Below, in pieces: positions 9,617-18,555 of a stretch of DNA of 64,000 nucleotides (its first letter is position 1; each line of letters begins with the position of its first letter). A program made the translations under genes and the position numbers. The DNA comes from Aureimonas sp. AU12 (lineage in GTDB: Bacteria; Pseudomonadota; Alphaproteobacteria; Rhizobiales; Rhizobiaceae): contig NZ_BBWH01000040.1 in the NCBI RefSeq assembly GCF_001463705.1, positions 62,001 through 126,000 of the forward strand. The letters are read 5' to 3'. A model generated the notes under the pieces. The model worked only from the letters and a program-made list of their open reading frames with translations. It ran no database searches and was not told the DNA's origin.

Positions 9617-11422
9617 GTGATTGCACTGGGTAGACTGTTCTTCGCCATCGCCGCCGTCATTCTGGCCGTCGTCGCCGGCGTGCTCTTCGCCGTGGTGATC
9701 ACCGCCAACGGCACGACATGGCTGCATGTCGTGCAGGTGCTTCTCCTCATCGTCTGCTGTCTCTGGCTCGCCTGGGGCTTCAACACCGCGGTGGTCGGCA
9801 TCTTCTCGCGTCGCGGCGTGCGCTGGACCGCCGAGCCCGCCGCGCGCCGCTCGACCAGCCGCACCGCGATCCTGATGCCCGTCTACAACGAGGACGCTGA
9901 GGCCGTGCTGGCCCGTGTCGCGGCGATGATCGAGGGGCTGCAGTCGATCCGCCGCCTGTCGAATTTCGACGTCCATGTCCTGTCGGATTCCACCAAACCC
10001 GAATGCGTCGTCGCCGAGCGGCGCGCCACCTTCCTCGTCGCGTCAGCGCTCGAATGCGGTGGCCAGATCTTCTATCGCAACCGTACGAAGAACACCGGCC
10101 GCAAGGCCGGCAACATCGCCGACTTCGTCACCAACAGCGGCGGCGCCTACGAGTACATGCTGATCCTCGACGCCGACTCGCTGATGCGGCCCGAGACGAT
10201 GCTCGAAATGGTCGCGCGCATGGATGCCGATCCCGAACTCGCCCTCCTCCAGACCCAGCCGCTCATCATCGGCCGCCGCACCCTGTTCGGCCGCGCGCTG
10301 CAGTTCTCGGCGGCGCTCTACTCGCCGATCTTCTCGCGCGGCATCGCCTCTCTGCAGGGCCGCGAAGGCCCCTTCTGGGGCCACAACGCCATCATCCGCA
10401 CCAAGGCGTTCGCCGATCATTGCGGCCTGCCGAACCTGTCGGGCAAGGCGCCCTTCGGCGGCCACATCCTCTCGCACGACTTCGTCGAGGCCGCGCTCCT
10501 CGCCCGCTCCGGCTTCCGGGTGCGCGTCGATCCCGACCTGCAGGGTTCCTTCGAGGAGGCCCCGACCAACCTCATCGAATACGCCAAGCGCGACCGGCGC
10601 TGGTGCCAGGGCAATCTGCAGCACGGACGGCTGATCCCCGCGCCCCGCATCCAGCTCTGGAGCCGGATCTCGATGATCTCCGGCATCATGGCCTATGCGG
10701 CCTCGCCGATCTGGCTGATGTTCCTCATCGTCTCGCTGCTCGATCCGATCATGGGACCGCAGCCGAACTACTTCCCGGCCGATTCGCTGTTTCCGGTGTT
10801 TCCGCAGCCCGAAACCGGCAAGGCGCTGCTGCTGCTGCTCGGCATCTTCCTTTTGCTCCTCCTGCCCAAGACCCTCATCGCCTTCTCCACCGCCTTCTCG
10901 CGGCGCGGGCAGACCTTCGGCGGTGTGGTGACGGTGCTGATGGGCGCGACGCTGGAACTGGCGATGACCAGCGCGCTGGCGCCGATCATGATGATGTTCC
11001 AGTCGAAGGCGGTGGCCGAGATCCTGCTCGGCCTCGACAGCGGCTGGCCCTCGACCGACCGCGACGACGAGGGCCTGCCGCTCGGGCCGGCCTTCCAGAG
11101 CTCGTGGTGGATGGTGATCGCCGGTGCGGCGCTCCTGTTCACCACCTTCTTCTACGCCTTCGAACTGTTCTTCTGGGTCTGCCCGATCGCCATCCCGCTG
11201 CTCGTGGCGCCTCTCTTCATCTCGCTGACCGGCGACCCGAAGCTCGGCGACCGCGTGCGCGCCAGCCGCCTGCTCTCGACGCCGTTCGAGATCGATCCCG
11301 AGCCGGTGATCCGCGCTTCCGAGGCCTGGCGCCGCCGGCTTGGGGCCGAGGTCGCCGCGCGCGAGACGCCGGCCCGCGAGGCCCCATCCGCGCCGTCGCG
11401 CGTGGCCGTTCCCGCCAGCTGA
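9617..11422 (+). CDS. opgH: Membrane glucan glucosyltransferase OpgH (MdoH)
   Basis: A 601-residue family 2 glycosyltransferase of the inner membrane that builds the beta-glucan backbone from UDP-glucose. Two membrane helices lie in the first 60 residues. The catalytic domain begins at TAILMPVYNED and has the metal-binding DADS, the acidic HDFVEAALL motif and a KRDRRWCQGN segment. Further helices fill the C-terminal third. Start is GTG 9617. At 601 residues it is much shorter than E. coli OpgH (about 847) because the cytoplasmic N-terminal region is missing. It is the last gene of the operon and is followed by a perfect 12-bp hairpin. Confidence 0.93.
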   Translation: MIALGRLFFAIAAVILAVVAGVLFAVVITANGTTWLHVVQVLLLIVCCLWLAWGFNTAVVGIFSRRGVRWTAEPAARRSTSRTAILMPVYNEDAEAVLARVAAMIEGLQSIRRLSNFDVHVLSDSTKPECVVAERRATFLVASALECGGQIFYRNRTKNTGRKAGNIADFVTNSGGAYEYMLILDADSLMRPETMLEMVARMDADPELALLQTQPLIIGRRTLFGRALQFSAALYSPIFSRGIASLQGREGPFWGHNAIIRTKAFADHCGLPNLSGKAPFGGHILSHDFVEAALLARSGFRVRVDPDLQGSFEEAPTNLIEYAKRDRRWCQGNLQHGRLIPAPRIQLWSRISMISGIMAYAASPIWLMFLIVSLLDPIMGPQPNYFPADSLFPVFPQPETGKALLLLLGIFLLLLLPKTLIAFSTAFSRRGQTFGGVVTVLMGATLELAMTSALAPIMMMFQSKAVAEILLGLDSGWPSTDRDDEGLPLGPAFQSSWWMVIAGAALLFTTFFYAFELFFWVCPIAIPLLVAPLFISLTGDPKLGDRVRASRLLSTPFEIDPEPVIRASEAWRRRLGAEVAARETPAREAPSAPSRVAVPAS

Positions 11423-11434
11423 GATCGAACTCCT

Positions 11435-11464
11435 CTCGCACCGCAGCACGAACTGCGGTGCGAG
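11435..11464 (+). terminator. Perfect hairpin after opgH
   Basis: CTCGCACCGCAG (11435-11446) and CTGCGGTGCGAG (11453-11464) pair over 12 bp around the loop CACGAA. No T-tract follows directly. Confidence 0.55.
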
Positions 11465-11537
11465 ACCGTCACGCACGCGATCTTTTCCGCCGAGAAGCGA
11501 TCACGTCGATGTGCAGGACCCGGTTTCGCCATTGAGA

Positions 11538-11577
11538 CCTCCCGCCCGAGATGAAACCGTCCCGGCCAAACGGGAGG
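11538..11577 (+). promoter_or_regulatory. Possible Shine-Dalgarno-sequestering hairpin
   Basis: CCTCCCG (11538-11544) is perfectly complementary to CGGGAGG (11571-11577). The latter contains the Shine-Dalgarno sequence of the MFS gene whose TTG start is at 11587. The loop is 26 bases and includes the in-frame ATG at 11551. Pairing would hide the ribosome site. Only the complementarity is seen; regulation is inferred. Confidence 0.4.
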
Positions 11578-11586
11578 ACCTACATC

Positions 11587-12972
11587 TTGGCATCGATCAC
11601 ACAGGACGGAACACGCGCCGGCTGGCTGTCGCGCGAGAGAACCGTCGCGGAGCCCGGCTTCAATCGCTGGATGGTTCCCCCGGCCGCGCTCTGCGTCCAT
11701 CTCTGCATCGGGCAGGCCTACGCCTTCAGCGTCTTCAACCTGCCGATGACGAAGCTTCTCGGGATCACCGAGCCGGCACCGGGCGACTGGGCGCTGACCG
11801 ACATCGGCTGGATCTTCTCGATCGCCATCGTCTTTCTCGGGCTCTCGGCGGCCTTCGGCGGCGCCTGGGTCGAGCGGGTCGGCCCGCGCCGCACGATGGC
11901 GACGGCCGCGGCCTTCTTCGGAGGCGGATTCCTCGTCGCCGCGATCGGCATTTCCACGCACCAGCTCTGGCTCGTCTTCCTCGGCTACGGGGTGCTCGGC
12001 GGAACCGGCCTCGGGCTCGGCTACATCTCGCCGGTGAAGACGCTGATGACGTGGTTTCCCGATCGGCCGGGCATGGCGACGGGGATGGCGATCATGGGTT
12101 TCGGCGGCGGCGCCTTCATCGCCTCGCCGCTGTCGGTCTGGCTGATGGGCCGGTTTGCCTCGCCCAGCAGCGTCGGCGTCTTCGAGACCTTCGTGACGCT
12201 CGGCATCGTCTACTTCCTGTTCATGATGGTCGGCGCCACCATCGTGCGCGTGCCGCGTCCCGGCTGGGCGCCGGCAGGCTACGTGCCGAAGACGACCTCG
12301 TCGGGCCTCGTCACCGCCGCCAACGTCCACGTCGACGAGGCGATGAAGACGCGCCAGTTCTGGCTCCTCTGGGGCATTCTCTGCCTCAACGTGACCGCCG
12401 GCATCGGCGTGCTCGGCCAGGCCTCGGCGATGATCCAGGAGATGTTTCCGGGCGTCATCACGGCGGCGGCCGCGGCCGGCTTCGTCGGCCTCCTGTCGCT
12501 CTTCAACATGGGCGGACGCTTCGTCTGGGCCTCGACCTCCGACTATATCGGCCGGCGCGCCACCTACATGATCTTCTTCGCCCTCGGCGTCGTGCTCTAT
12601 GCGCTCGTGCCGTCGTCGGGCCGGATGGGCTCGGTGGCCCTCTTCGTCGCCTTCTACGCCGTGATCATGTCGATGTATGGCGGCGGCTTCGCGACGATCC
12701 CGGCCTATCTCAAGGACATCTTCGGGGTCCGCTATGTCGGCGCCATCCACGGACGTCTTCTCACCGCCTGGTCGGTGGCCGGCGTCGCCGGGCCGGTGCT
12801 CGTCAACTACATCCGCCAGTACCAGATCGACCAGGGCGTCGCGAAGGCCGACGCCTACACGGTCACCATGTACATCATGGCCGGCCTCCTCGCGGTCGGC
12901 CTTGTGCTCAACCTGATGATGACGCCGGTGGATGCCAGGCACCACCTGCCCGCCGAACCGGTGCGCGCCTGA
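11587..12972 (+). CDS. Oxalate/formate antiporter (OFA) family MFS transporter
   Basis: A 12-helix inner-membrane transporter of about 461 residues in the OxlT-like OFA family of the major facilitator superfamily. Family signs are the long glycine-rich stretch GYGVLGGTGLGLGYISPVKT and PDRPGMATGMAIMGFGGGAF. Substrates of the family are small organic acids; the actual one is unknown. I chose TTG 11587 because GGGAGGA sits eight bases upstream, whereas ATG 11551 has no ribosome site. It is followed by a tiny membrane protein of the type described as the MFS small subunit, so the two probably form one transporter. Confidence 0.88.
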   Translation: MASITQDGTRAGWLSRERTVAEPGFNRWMVPPAALCVHLCIGQAYAFSVFNLPMTKLLGITEPAPGDWALTDIGWIFSIAIVFLGLSAAFGGAWVERVGPRRTMATAAAFFGGGFLVAAIGISTHQLWLVFLGYGVLGGTGLGLGYISPVKTLMTWFPDRPGMATGMAIMGFGGGAFIASPLSVWLMGRFASPSSVGVFETFVTLGIVYFLFMMVGATIVRVPRPGWAPAGYVPKTTSSGLVTAANVHVDEAMKTRQFWLLWGILCLNVTAGIGVLGQASAMIQEMFPGVITAAAAAGFVGLLSLFNMGGRFVWASTSDYIGRRATYMIFFALGVVLYALVPSSGRMGSVALFVAFYAVIMSMYGGGFATIPAYLKDIFGVRYVGAIHGRLLTAWSVAGVAGPVLVNYIRQYQIDQGVAKADAYTVTMYIMAGLLAVGLVLNLMMTPVDARHHLPAEPVRA

Positions 12973-12998
12973 TGCCCGCCGCGAACCGGAGAGAGACC

Positions 12999-13121
12999 AT
13001 GGCGCCCGAGACGAACACCACCAGCCCCCTGAAGATCGCCCTCGCCTGGGGCTTCGTCGGCATCCCGCTGCTTTGGGGCGTCGTGATGACGCTGCGCAAC
13101 GCCCTGCAGCTCTTCCAGTAG
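12999..13121 (+). CDS. MFS transporter small subunit (40 aa)
   Basis: ATG 12999 has GGAGAGAG just upstream. The 40-residue product has one membrane helix (ALAWGFVGIPLLWGVVMTL) and ends in NALQLFQ. This matches the very short proteins annotated as MFS transporter small subunit next to OFA-type carriers in proteobacteria, from memory of the pattern. It lies 26 bases after the transporter stop, in a different frame. A longer in-frame start at 12972 overlaps the transporter stop but has no ribosome site. Confidence 0.7.
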   Translation: MAPETNTTSPLKIALAWGFVGIPLLWGVVMTLRNALQLFQ

Positions 13122-13126
13122 AGGCT

Positions 13127-13160
13127 CCGGGCGGCGGGCCGCGTCACGCTCGCCGCCCGG
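13127..13160 (+). terminator. Perfect 10-bp hairpin after the small subunit gene
   Basis: CCGGGCGGCG (13127-13136) pairs with CGCCGCCCGG (13151-13160) around a 14-base loop, six bases after the stop codon. No T-tract. Confidence 0.45.
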
Positions 13161-13283
13161 CCCTTCACGATTGCGCGCATTGGCTCGCCCGATGGTGCAG
13201 GCGGGCGGGCGCAGGCTATAAGGGGCGATCGCACCGGCCGCTGGCGTCCAGGGGTCCTTGCTGCTTTGCCGAAGGTCGCCGCC

Positions 13284-13520
13284 ATGAAGGATCGAAACCA
13301 TCCGTTCTTCCGTCCGCTCTGGCGGCGGATCGCCATCGTCGTGGTGTGCCTCGTATGGGCGGGCGTCGAATGGTTCGGCGGCGATCCGACCTGGAGCTTC
13401 CTCACGCTCGGCATCGCCGCCTACAGCGCCTGGACCTTTCTCCTGCGCTACGATCCCGCGCCTGAGCCCGCAAACGAGGCCGTCTCGCCGGTGCCGCCTT
13501 CGGAGCGACCCGCGCCTTAA
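13284..13520 (+). CDS. Small membrane protein, DUF3329-like
   Basis: A 78-residue protein that starts MKDRNHPFFRPLWRR, with two hydrophobic segments (IAIVVVCLVWAGVEWFGG and FLTLGIAAYSAWTFLL) and a proline-rich polar tail. The layout and N-terminal HPFFRPLWRR pattern match the short DUF3329 proteins common in Hyphomicrobiales, as far as I recall. Function is unknown. It stands alone between the transporter pair and the phosphohexomutase on the same strand. Confidence 0.65.
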   Translation: MKDRNHPFFRPLWRRIAIVVVCLVWAGVEWFGGDPTWSFLTLGIAAYSAWTFLLRYDPAPEPANEAVSPVPPSERPAP

Positions 13521-13622
13521 CTCTGCCGAACGCTTGATGCCGCCGGGCCCTTCCGCGCGCTGGCGGCGCGCGCTATCGCTCTCGCCACGCGGCCGATCGG
13601 GCCTGCAGGGGGATCGGTGGCC

Positions 13623-15038
13623 ATGACGAGCCTGAAGTTCGGGACGAGTGGCCTTCGCGGTCTGGTCGGGGATCTCGAGGGAGCGCCCAGCCGAAGCTAC
13701 ACGGTGGCCTTCCTCGCGGTGATGCGCGAACGCGGCGCGCCGGCCCGGCTTCTCGTCGGCCGCGATCTTCGCGCCAGCAGTCCGGCCATCGCCGCGCAAG
13801 TGCTGGCCGCCGCGCGCGAGGCGGGTTTCGAGTCCACCGACTGCGGCGCCCTGCCGACCCCGGCTTTGGCGCTTGAGTCGCTGCGCGAAGGCGTCGCGGC
13901 GGTGATGGTCACCGGCAGCCACATTCCCGAAGACCGCAACGGCCTTAAATTCTATGCCCCCGGCGGTGAGATCACCAAGGCGGACGAGGCCGCGATCCTC
14001 GCGGCGCTGGACCTAGTCGCGGATGCGCCGATCGCGGCCGACGTCCCGCCGCTCGATCCCGCCAACGCCAATGGCGCGGCCCTTGCCCGCTACCGCGAGC
14101 GTTACGTCTCGGCCTTCGGCGACGAGGCGCTGGCGGGCCTGCGGATCGGCATCTACGAACACAGCACCGTGGCGCGCGATCTCCTCGCCGAGGTCGTCGA
14201 GGCGCTCGGCGGCACCGCCCTGCCCTTCGCCCGGTCCCGCTCTTTCGTGCCCGTCGACACCGAAGCCTATCGCGACGAGGACCGCGCGCTGCTGCGCAAG
14301 CAGGCGTCGGACGGATTCGACGCCGTCTTCTCGGCCGATGGCGACGCCGACCGTCCGCTGCTGGCCGACGAGCGCGGCGAGATCGTGCGCGGCGATGTAA
14401 TCGGCCTTCTTGCCAGCGCGTTTCTCGGCGTCGACACGCTGGTGACGCCGGTCACCTCCTCCTCGGCGATCGAGACGAGCGGGCTCGTCGGCGAGGTCCG
14501 CCGCACCCGCGTCGGCTCGCCCTTCGTGATCGCCGGCATCGAGGCCGCGATCGAGAGCGGTGCGCTGGGCGTTGCGGGGTTCGAGGCCAATGGCGGCTTC
14601 ATCCAGGGCACCGACGCCATCATCGACGGGCGCACGCTGCCGGCGCTGGCGACGCGCGACGCGCTGCTGCCGCTGCTCTGCGTCGCGGCGGCCGCGCGGC
14701 GGGCGGGGATCAGCATTTCCGCGCTCGTCGCCGGGCTCGGCATCCGCGCCTCCGCCTCGCATCGCCTGCAGAACGTGCCGGCGGAGCGCTCGGCCGCGTT
14801 CCTGGCGAGTCTGGCCGGCGACGAGGCTTTCCGTCGCACCTTCCTCCTGCCGCTCGGCGCCCCTATGGCAGTGGACGCGCTCGACGGTGTGCGGGTGACG
14901 CTGGCGGGCGGCGACGTCGTGCATTTCCGGGCCTCCGGCAACGCGCCGGAGTTGCGCTGCTATGCCGAGGCGCCCGGCGAAATCGAGGCGGCGGAGCTGG
15001 TCCGGCGGGGGCTTTCCCTAGCGGAAGCGCATCTCTGA
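13623..15038 (+). CDS. Phosphomannomutase/phosphoglucomutase (alpha-D-phosphohexomutase)
   Basis: A 471-residue cytoplasmic enzyme that interconverts hexose 6- and 1-phosphates, feeding GDP-mannose or UDP-glucose for polysaccharides. The phosphoserine loop is TGSHIPEDRNGLK with S99. The metal loop is DGDADR (residues 239-244) and the sugar-binding motif is FEANGGF. ATG 13623 has GGGGGAT eight bases upstream; GTG 13617 is too close. Mannose versus glucose specificity cannot be decided from motifs. Secretion genes and galE follow, so a role in surface polysaccharide supply is plausible. Confidence 0.88.
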   Translation: MTSLKFGTSGLRGLVGDLEGAPSRSYTVAFLAVMRERGAPARLLVGRDLRASSPAIAAQVLAAAREAGFESTDCGALPTPALALESLREGVAAVMVTGSHIPEDRNGLKFYAPGGEITKADEAAILAALDLVADAPIAADVPPLDPANANGAALARYRERYVSAFGDEALAGLRIGIYEHSTVARDLLAEVVEALGGTALPFARSRSFVPVDTEAYRDEDRALLRKQASDGFDAVFSADGDADRPLLADERGEIVRGDVIGLLASAFLGVDTLVTPVTSSSAIETSGLVGEVRRTRVGSPFVIAGIEAAIESGALGVAGFEANGGFIQGTDAIIDGRTLPALATRDALLPLLCVAAAARRAGISISALVAGLGIRASASHRLQNVPAERSAAFLASLAGDEAFRRTFLLPLGAPMAVDALDGVRVTLAGGDVVHFRASGNAPELRCYAEAPGEIEAAELVRRGLSLAEAHL

Positions 15039-15227
15039 CTGGCAATTCTGCTTGCGGTTGTCCATCATCGGACGTCCGGCTGCAAATTTAGAGTGTCGCC
15101 GCGCTTTTTAGGCACGGAGAAACCATGATTGGCTTCGATAGGGTGCCCTTAAGGGTGCGCTGACGCTCTGCATTCTAAGAACAGATACGATGTCGGGTGT
15201 CTCGCCTGGCGAAGACGGGTGGCTGGA

Positions 15228-17021
15228 ATGAATGCGATAGAGCGGGTTCGGAACGTCGTCTGGAGCGGGGTCCTCAGCTTGATGGTCTTCACCTTCGTGG
15301 TGAACCTGCTGCTCCTCGTCCAGCCCGTCTACATGCTGCAGGTGTACGACCGCGTGCTCTCCTCGGGCTCGCTCGACACGCTGCTCTACGTCTCGCTGCT
15401 CGCCGGCGCGGCTCTGCTCCTCCTCGGTATTCTCGACGCGGTGCGCAACATCATCGCCGGGCGCATCGCCTCGCGCATGGAGGTGGAGGCCGGCAACGAC
15501 ACGCTGATCGCCGCCATGCTCGGCCAGCGCGCCTCGATCGGCGACGTGCAGCCGCTGCGCGACCTGCAGACGGTGCGCGGCTTCGTCGGCAACCGCGCCA
15601 TCTTCGCCTATCTCGACCTGCCCTTCGCGCCGCTCTTCATCGCCATCCTCTGGTTCATCCACCCGGTGCTCTTCGCCCTGACGCTGGTCGGCGCCATCGT
15701 CCTCACCATCCTCGCCCTGCTCAACCAGTGGGCCAGCAACCGCGTGGCGCAGGAGGCGAGCGAGCATACGGTGACCGCGATGCTGTCGGCCCAGTCCTTC
15801 GTGCGCAATGCCGAGAGCATCCGCGCCATGGGCATGATGGAGAATGCGATCGACGCCTGGGGCGCGTCGGAAGCGCGCTCGCTGGCGGCGCAGGACCGCA
15901 TGAACCGCATCAATTCCTGGTTCTCCGGCATCTCGAAGACGCTGCGCATGGGCCTCCAGATCGCCATTCTCGGCGTCGGCGGCTATCTCGTGCTCCAGCG
16001 CGAGATGACCGGCGGCATGATCTTCGCCTCCTCGCTCATCTCCGGTCGCGGCCTGCAGCCGATCGACCAGGTGATCGGCGGCTGGAAGGGCTTCGTCGAG
16101 ACGCGCAAGTCCTGGGAGCGCTTGCAGCGCGCCCTCGCCTTCGTCGCCGACCGCCCGAAGGCGACCGAGCTGCCCGATCCCGTCGGGACCCTGTCCTTCC
16201 ACCAGCTCGTGGTCATGCCGCCGCACAATCCCAACGGCGATCCGCTGATCAAGAAGATCTCGGCCTATGTAAAGGCCGGCACCTGCATGGCGCTCATCGG
16301 ACCCTCGGGCGCGGGCAAGTCGACGCTGGTGCGCACCGTGGTCGGCGCCGTACCGATCCGCGCCGGCTCGATCCGCGTCGACGGCGCCGATATCCGCAAC
16401 TGGGATCCCGAGCAGTTGGGACGGCGCATCGGCTACCTGTCGCAGGACGTCGAGCTCCTCCCCGGCACGGTGGCGCAGAACATCGCCCGCTTCGATCCGC
16501 AGGCGAGCGACGCCGAGATCGTCGAGGCCGCCCGCAAGGCGCAGGTCCACGAACTGATCCAGCGCCTGCCCAAGGGCTACGACACGCAGCTCGGCCCCGC
16601 CGGCCACCAGCTCTCGGGCGGCCAGCGCCAGCGCGTGGGTCTCGCCCGTGCCTTTTACGGCTCGCCGCGCCTTCTCGTCCTCGACGAGCCCAACGCCCAT
16701 CTCGACTCTGAAGGCGACATGGCGCTCGAAAGCGCGCTGCTCCTCGCCAAGTCGCAGCAGGTGACGGTGGTGATCGTCACGCAGCGCCGCAACGTCGCCG
16801 AGTTCGCGGATTCGATCATGATCCTGCGTGACGGCATGATCGAGGATTTCGGCAGCAAGTCCGAGGTCTACGGCCGCCAGGCCGCTCGCAAGAAGGCCGA
16901 GGACGATGCCCGGCAGGCCGCGGCCGCCGCCGCAGCAGCCGCGCGTCCCGCCGACGGCGCCGTCGTGCAGGGCAAGTTCGGCGCCACAGCCCAGATCGAA
17001 CCGCAGGGGGCCATCGGATGA
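15228..17021 (+). CDS. Type I secretion system ATPase/permease (PrtD/HlyB-like)
   Basis: A 597-residue half-type ABC exporter: a membrane domain with about six helices in the first 320 residues, then an ATPase with Walker A GPSGAGKST, signature [13 protein letters not shown] and Walker B LLVLDEPNAHLD. There is no N-terminal peptidase domain, as in PrtD of protease/RTX exporters. It powers export across both membranes with the adaptor encoded next and an outer-membrane TolC protein. The C-terminal tail is rich in Ala/Lys. The stop overlaps the adaptor start (ATGA). No exported substrate or TolC gene is visible nearby. Confidence 0.92.
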   Translation: MNAIERVRNVVWSGVLSLMVFTFVVNLLLLVQPVYMLQVYDRVLSSGSLDTLLYVSLLAGAALLLLGILDAVRNIIAGRIASRMEVEAGNDTLIAAMLGQRASIGDVQPLRDLQTVRGFVGNRAIFAYLDLPFAPLFIAILWFIHPVLFALTLVGAIVLTILALLNQWASNRVAQEASEHTVTAMLSAQSFVRNAESIRAMGMMENAIDAWGASEARSLAAQDRMNRINSWFSGISKTLRMGLQIAILGVGGYLVLQREMTGGMIFASSLISGRGLQPIDQVIGGWKGFVETRKSWERLQRALAFVADRPKATELPDPVGTLSFHQLVVMPPHNPNGDPLIKKISAYVKAGTCMALIGPSGAGKSTLVRTVVGAVPIRAGSIRVDGADIRNWDPEQLGRRIGYLSQDVELLPGTVAQNIARFDPQASDAEIVEAARKAQVHELIQRLPKGYDTQLGPAGHQLSGGQRQRVGLARAFYGSPRLLVLDEPNAHLDSEGDMALESALLLAKSQQVTVVIVTQRRNVAEFADSIMILRDGMIEDFGSKSEVYGRQAARKKAEDDARQAAAAAAAAARPADGAVVQGKFGATAQIEPQGAIG

Positions 17022-18400
17022 GCTCGACCACACTGACACCGATCAACGCCTCCACCGCCGTCGGCATGCCGGCGACCGTCGTGCGCAAGGGTCCGCGCCG
17101 GCACTGGGCCGACACGGTCCAGACCAGCTCCTCGAAGATCACCCTCATCGGCATGATCGCCAGCCTCGCCTTCGTCGGTGGCTTCGGCATCTGGGCCGGC
17201 ACGGTTCCGCTCGCCGGCGCGTCGATCTCGCACGGCTACGTCGCCGCCTCGGGCCGCAACCTGCAGATCCAGCATCTCGAAGGCGGCATCATCCGCGCCA
17301 TCCACGTCAAGGAAGGCGACGCCGTGAAGGCGGGCCAGACGCTGTTCGACTTCGACCCCACCGCCGCGACGGCGCTGCGCAACCGCCTGTCCAACCAGCT
17401 CTTCGCGCTCCAGTCCCGCGCAGCCCGCCTCGAGGCCGAACGCGACGGCAACGGCGCGCTGGCCTTCTCGGCCTCGCTTCTGAGCCGTGCCGAGGATCCG
17501 GTCTTCGCCAGCATCCTGGAGGAGCAGCGCAAGGAGTTCACCACCAAGCTCGAGGGCCACCGCCGCGAGCTCGCTATCCTCGGCCAGCAGATCGCCTCGC
17601 TCAACGAGCAGATCACCGGCACGTCCGACCAGAAGGCCGCCGCCGAGAACCAGATCGCGGTGGTCACCGACGAGCTCGGGCGCCGCAAGTCGCTGCTCGA
17701 CAAGGGCCTCGCCAACCGGCGCGACTACACCGACTTCCTCCTGTCGCAGTCGCAGCTGACCGGCCAGATCGGCCAGCTCAGCGCCGGCATCCTCTCTTCG
17801 CGCACGCAGATCGCCGAAAAGGCCGAACAGGTCGCCCGGCTCGAAAGCCGCCGTGTCGAGGAGGCCGCGGCCGAGCTCAACGACGTTCGCACCAAGATCT
17901 CCGACATCGACGAGCAGCTCGCCGCCGCGCAGGAGGTGCTGGCCCGCAGCGAAGTTCGCGCGCCGAGCGACGGCGTGGTGGTCAAGCTGAACTACAACGC
18001 GCCGGGATCCGTGGTCTCCTCCGGCCAGTCGCTCGCCGAGATCCTGCCGACGAGCGAAAGCCTCATCGTCGAGACGCGGCTGACGCCGCAGGACATCGAT
18101 TCCGTCCACATGAACCAGGCGGCCGAGTTGCGCTTCACCGCCCTCAACCGCCTGACGCCAACGGTCGACGCGACCGTGACCTACGTGTCGCCCGACCGGC
18201 TGATGGACCAGCGCACCGACCAGCCCTACTACCTCGCCCGGCTTCGCATCACCGATGCCCTGCCCGCCTCGATCGACCGGGCCCAGATCTATCCCGGCAT
18301 GCCCGTCGAAACCTACATCCGCACGGGTGACCGAACCTTCTTCGAGTATCTGCTGAAGCCCCTCGAGGACTCCTTCTCTCGCGCCTTCCGCGAGAAGTAG
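17018..18400 (+). CDS. HlyD-family membrane fusion protein of type I secretion
   Basis: 460 residues: a cytoplasmic N-terminal stretch, one membrane helix around residues 42-62, a lipoyl/barrel-sandwich half (GGIIRAIHVKEGDAVKAGQTL), a long coiled coil (about residues 120-310), the second half-motif VRAPSDGVVVKLNYNAPGSVV, and a C-terminal barrel ending in a PrtE/HlyD-like YIRTGDRTFFEYLLKPL segment. It bridges the inner-membrane ABC exporter and the outer-membrane channel. Its start overlaps the exporter's stop by four bases. Confidence 0.92.
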   Translation: MSSTTLTPINASTAVGMPATVVRKGPRRHWADTVQTSSSKITLIGMIASLAFVGGFGIWAGTVPLAGASISHGYVAASGRNLQIQHLEGGIIRAIHVKEGDAVKAGQTLFDFDPTAATALRNRLSNQLFALQSRAARLEAERDGNGALAFSASLLSRAEDPVFASILEEQRKEFTTKLEGHRRELAILGQQIASLNEQITGTSDQKAAAENQIAVVTDELGRRKSLLDKGLANRRDYTDFLLSQSQLTGQIGQLSAGILSSRTQIAEKAEQVARLESRRVEEAAAELNDVRTKISDIDEQLAAAQEVLARSEVRAPSDGVVVKLNYNAPGSVVSSGQSLAEILPTSESLIVETRLTPQDIDSVHMNQAAELRFTALNRLTPTVDATVTYVSPDRLMDQRTDQPYYLARLRITDALPASIDRAQIYPGMPVETYIRTGDRTFFEYLLKPLEDSFSRAFREK

Positions 18401-18430
18401 GCGGCCTCGCATCCAGCTGGACGACCGCAG

Positions 18431-18475
18431 GGCGGGCGACGGGACCCTCGTCGTCCGCCTTGCCGCATTGCGGCA
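18431..18475 (+). terminator. Two successive hairpins between HlyD gene and galE
   Basis: The first has arms GGCGG and CCGCC (18431-18435, 18455-18459) with inner GACG/CGTC. The second is TGCCGC (18461-18466) with GCGGCA (18470-18475). No T-tract; possible terminator or mRNA stabiliser. Confidence 0.35.
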
Positions 18476-18555
18476 TCCTGCATAAGACTCGGCCGGAGAT
18501 CCCCGGGCGAGCGTCGCCCGATCCGCCGGTGAACGGCGGCGAGGAAGGACAGGCG

